Assembly (NCBI RefSeq): GCF_002090055.1
Contig: NZ_BBRH01000014.1
Coordinates: 1 to 64,000 of the forward strand
Direction: 5' to 3'
Source: Demequina sp. NBRC 110051
Lineage (GTDB): Bacteria; Actinomycetota; Actinomycetes; Actinomycetales; Demequinaceae
DNA: 64,000 bases
Made by a program: the position numbers and the translations under genes
Shown here: one piece after another, positions 61,858 to 64,000 of the stretch
How positions within the stretch are numbered: position 1 is the first letter of the stretch
How the letters are laid out: each line of letters opens with the position of its first letter
The notes under the pieces: generated by a model
What the model was told of the DNA's origin: nothing
Database searches by the model: none
What the model saw: the letters and a program-made list of their open reading frames with translations, nothing else

Positions 61858-62526
61858 CTAACCGAGGAGGACGGACTGGGCCGCCCACGTCTGCATGGCC
61901 GGATAGAGCTCCGGCAGGGTGAGGGCGGCCATGGTCACACCGGTGGGCGGCTGGGTGGCGGCGGGGCCCACGAGCGCGGTGCTCGCGCCGAGCGCGGCCG
62001 CGGGAGCGAGGTCGTACTCGTGGATGTCACCCACGGACAGGACCGGGCCGCGGGTGAGGCAGTCGGTCACGACGGGCTCGAGCCCTAAGGGCTTCTTCGC
62101 GGACGTGACGATGTGCTCGATGCGTCCCGCGGCACCCAGCGCCTCGAGCGCCCGGTCGATGCGGACGTTCGGGGAATTGGTGACGAGGTATCGGTCGGCG
62201 TGCTCGCCCAGCGCCTCGAGGAACTCGCTCAGCCCCGCGGGCGCCTCGATGGGGGCCTCGGCGGTGGCGAGCAGCTCGCGGCTCGCGAGGTAGGCCGCGT
62301 CCATCGTCGCGGCGTCCACGCCGTGCACGGCCGCCGAGGCGGCGACCGCGTGATAACCATCGCGGAAGGCCGTCGAGCCCGCCGCGATGCGGACCATGGC
62401 GTCCTCGAAGTCGTCGACGATGCGGGAGTCCCCCGCGGCGTCCGCCACACACCGCGCGTACGCCCGGACCGGGCCGTCGCCCAAGGCGAGGGTGCCGTCG
62501 AAGTCGAAGATGACGGTGGGGCGCAT
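61858..62526 (-). CDS. HAD-superfamily hydrolase (first gene of phn operon 2)
   Basis: 222-residue HAD phosphatase. Motif I IFDFDGTLALG (Asp8, Asp10), motif II YLVTNSPNVRID, motif III Lys in SAKKPLG and motif IV SVGDIHEYDLAPAAALG. Nearly the same layout as the gene at 56757, so one duplicated HAD brackets the operon on each side. 39 bp separates it from phnD. An inverted repeat GTGGAC-ATTGC-GTCCAC lies 52-68 bp upstream. Confidence 0.88.
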   Translation of the reverse strand: MRPTVIFDFDGTLALGDGPVRAYARCVADAAGDSRIVDDFEDAMVRIAAGSTAFRDGYHAVAASAAVHGVDAATMDAAYLASRELLATAEAPIEAPAGLSEFLEALGEHADRYLVTNSPNVRIDRALEALGAAGRIEHIVTSAKKPLGLEPVVTDCLTRGPVLSVGDIHEYDLAPAAALGASTALVGPAATQPPTGVTMAALTLPELYPAMQTWAAQSVLLG

Positions 62527-62577
62527 GGGACTCCTCGCGGCGCTCGGGGGCCGCGCGGTCCGCGCCACTCCCCCTCG

Positions 62578-62594
62578 GTGGACATTGCGTCCAC
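62578..62594 (-). promoter_or_regulatory. Candidate operator of the HAD/phn/rpiR operon
   Basis: GTGGAC-ATTGC-GTCCAC is a perfect 6-bp inverted repeat with a 5-bp spacer. A third GTGGAC half site lies about 18 bp further upstream (62610-62615 approx.). Position in front of the first gene fits autoregulation by the RpiR protein; this is inference. Confidence 0.5.
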
Positions 62595-62670
62595 GCTAGC
62601 GCGTCGTTGTGGACGGATTGGCCACGAACTGGTTACAAGTATGTGAAATCTTCACGGCCCCAGCCCGCGC

Positions 62671-62720
62671 GTCCCGTCCCGTCCCGTCCCGTCCCGTCCC
62701 GTCCCGTCCCGTCCCGTCCC
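62671..62720. repeat. (GTCCC)10 pentanucleotide microsatellite
   Basis: Ten perfect units of GTCCC, directly abutting the third 82-bp element and about 145 bp upstream of the first HAD gene. Perfect tandem arrays of this length are prone to slippage. Confidence 0.95.
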
Positions 62721-62802
62721 GAAGTGACGGTGATCGAGCACGACACTCCGGAAACGCGCCTCATCTCGCGGCGTGTCGCCTGCATCACCGTCACTTCGTG
62801 AC
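62721..62802. repeat. 82-bp inverted-repeat element, copy 3
   Basis: Begins GAAGTGACGGTGATC, ends ATCACCGTCACTTCGTGAC, with CGGCGTGTC at element positions 49-57. Ends pair over 14 bp, and GACAC (positions 22-26) can pair with GTGTC inside the box to continue the helix with one bulge. Between recO and the HAD/phn operon, both on the minus strand. Confidence 0.87.
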
Positions 62803-62861
62803 GCGCGCGGAGTAAAAGAACCCGAGGCGGGAGGCGCGTGGAGTGGCGTGCGTGGAGCGCG

Positions 62862-63599
62862 TCAGGCGCCGGTGCGGTCCACATGGGACAGGGAACGCAC
62901 CTTGCGCTCAAGGTGGAACTGCGCGTACGCGGCGATCAGGCCCGCGGCGTCCTTGCGTGGGCGCTCTGCCGAGGCGTCGGCCTGCTGCCAGTCCCCGGCG
63001 AGCAGCGCCTCCAGCAGCGAGAAGGTCTCGGGCGCGGGAGCGGCGGCGCCGGGAGGGCGGCACGCCTCACACACGGCCCCTCCCCCTGCGACCGCGAAGG
63101 CACGGTGAGGCCCGGGGCGCCCGCAGGCGGCACAGTCGTCGAAACTGGGCTCGTAACCCGCGAGTGCGAGCGAGCGCAGCAGGAACGAGTCGAGCACCAG
63201 GCCCGGGTCGTGCGCGCGACGGCTGAGAGCCCCGAGCCCGCCGTGGAGCAGACGGTAGTGGTCGTACGAGGGCTCCTTCTCGTGGTCGACCAGCTTGTCG
63301 GTGGTCTCGACCATGGCGGTGGCGGCGGTGTACAGCGCGTAGTCCTCGGCGATCCGGCGGGCGTAGGGCTCCTTGGTCTCGACCTGGCTCACGATGTCGA
63401 GGCTGCGGCCCTCGTAGAGCTGCACATCGACGAGCATGAATGGCTCCATGCGCGACCCGATGCGGCTCGTGGTGCGCCGCACGCCCTTCGCAACGGCGCG
63501 CACCTTGCCGTAGCGGCGCGTGAGCATCGTGACAATGCGGTCCGCCTCACCCAGCTTGTGGGTGCGCAGGATGATCGCGTCGTCTCGGTACAGGGGCAC
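62862..63599 (-). CDS. recO: DNA repair protein RecO
   Basis: 245-residue recombination mediator that loads RecA with RecR. OB-fold N-terminus ([20 protein letters not shown], then [20 protein letters not shown]) and a helical C-terminal part with a zinc site, [10 protein letters not shown] (about 156) and CEACRPPG (about 178). GTG start. In other actinobacteria it adjoins uppS; here operon 2 lies between. Confidence 0.95.
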   Translation of the reverse strand: MPLYRDDAIILRTHKLGEADRIVTMLTRRYGKVRAVAKGVRRTTSRIGSRMEPFMLVDVQLYEGRSLDIVSQVETKEPYARRIAEDYALYTAATAMVETTDKLVDHEKEPSYDHYRLLHGGLGALSRRAHDPGLVLDSFLLRSLALAGYEPSFDDCAACGRPGPHRAFAVAGGGAVCEACRPPGAAAPAPETFSLLEALLAGDWQQADASAERPRKDAAGLIAAYAQFHLERKVRSLSHVDRTGA

Positions 63600-63646
63600 G
63601 CCCTATTGTCTCCCGTCTGGCGCGTCGCGCGGGGAGGCGGCCTCGA

Positions 63647-64000
63647 TCAGGCGGCAGCCGCGGCGAGCCCGTCGAGGATCATGTCGAGCCCCACATCAAA
63701 GGAAGCCCCGAAGGAGTAGCCGGGCTGCGCCACATGTTCCATGGCAAGACGGGTCATGTGGGGATAAAGCCCGGAGGTGAAGACCTCTGTCATCTGCTCG
63801 GCCACCTCGGCAAGGCCCTCACCGCCTTGGTCCGGCAGGTTGGCCTCCTCGATCGCGAAGCCATAGACGTAACTATCGAGGATGGCGTAGCCGTGCGCCA
63901 TGAGGGCGAGCGGGAGCCCGCCCCGATCAAGGGTGGCAAGCATCGCCTCATGATGCCGGAGCAACTCGGGGCCCGGAGACCTCCTCGATTCGAGCAACGG
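63647..64000 (-). CDS. TetR-family regulator, C-terminal domain (5' end outside window)
   Basis: 118 codons visible, open to the right edge. RHHEAMLATLDRGGLPLALMAHGYAILDSYVYGFAIEE and the closing FDVGLDMILDGLAAAAA match the TetR_C_1-type ligand-binding domain. The DNA-binding half is outside the window, so its target and start cannot be judged. Confidence 0.75.
   Translation of the reverse strand, partial: PLLESRRSPGPELLRHHEAMLATLDRGGLPLALMAHGYAILDSYVYGFAIEEANLPDQGGEGLAEVAEQMTEVFTSGLYPHMTRLAMEHVAQPGYSFGASFDVGLDMILDGLAAAAA

Noticed and set aside
62671-62802. CRISPR-like array from the regular repeat
   Set aside because: The units are a 5-bp microsatellite without spacers and no cas gene is present.
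47314-62802. 82-bp elements as ordinary rho-independent terminators
   Set aside because: Copies 1 and 2 lie between divergent gene starts, where no transcript needs ending, and none has a U-run.
47314-62802. 82-bp elements as integron attC sites
   Set aside because: Variable middles and fixed ends recall attC, but the GTTRRRY/RYYYAAC core boxes are absent and there is no integrase or cassette array.

Overview
This window is high-GC DNA of roughly 70 percent, with many GTG starts and GTGA/ATGA stop-start overlaps. Its gene content and order point to an actinobacterium, most likely of the Micrococcales (Cellulomonas/Demequina-like; this placement is inference). Several blocks match the order I remember from Mycobacterium and Streptomyces: Nif3, zinc-ribbon protein and acid phosphatase; AhpE, DUF3052, aceE, FasR-type regulator, fabD and acp/fabF; dnaG, dgt and glyS; zur, uppS and recO. 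I see no transposase, integrase, CRISPR array, rRNA or phage gene.

Layout. 1-8.3 kb: a truncated LCP cell-wall ligase, an FNT channel, a DUF2200 protein, an HtrA-like protease, a SNF2 helicase, RNase P RNA, a PadR regulator and YaaA. 8.3-12.9 kb: phosphatase, zinc-ribbon protein and Nif3, then a K+ channel, tRNA-Val, AhpE and DUF3052. 13.1-22.1 kb: aceE, a convergent membrane protein, then fasR-fabD-fabH-acpP-fabF, which links pyruvate dehydrogenase to fatty-acid synthesis. 22.3-28.4 kb: DUF3145, NAD(P)HX repair (nnrE, nnrD) flanking def, CsbD, a translationally coupled cassette of three poorly known genes, and a frameshifted ABC ATPase. 28.4-33.8 kb: glycerol operon glpD-glpF-glpK with a divergent SorC-type regulator and paired operators. 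33.8-37.7 kb: an NlpC/P60-SLH surface protein, dinB, two tRNAs and a VOC protein. 37.8-41.4 kb: first phnD-C-E-E transporter. 41.6-47.2 kb: dnaG, a DUF6941/membrane/PopT operon, and dgt. 47.5-52 kb: RibD-like reductase, dusB, YibE/F and glyS. 52.3-56.7 kb: Zur box, znuA-C-B-zur, a DedA-like gene, and convergent uppS. 56.7-62.5 kb: a seven-gene operon HAD-phnD-C-E-E-rpiR-HAD set between uppS and recO. 62.9 kb to the end: recO and a truncated TetR-family gene.

Most unusual signals. (1) Three 82-bp intergenic inverted-repeat elements (47314, 52180, 62721) align without gaps; they share both ends and an internal CGGCGTGTC box but have variable middles. (2) The motif GGCCGATGCCGTGG is scattered far above chance through genes and gaps on both strands. 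(3) The HAD/PhnDCEE/RpiR operon looks like an undescribed import, dephosphorylation and regulation module for a phosphorylated compound, and is a paralogue of the phn operon 20 kb away. (4) A (GTCCC)10 microsatellite abuts one 82-bp element upstream of that operon. (5) A one-base expansion of a G6 run disrupts an ABC ATPase exactly in its signature motif.
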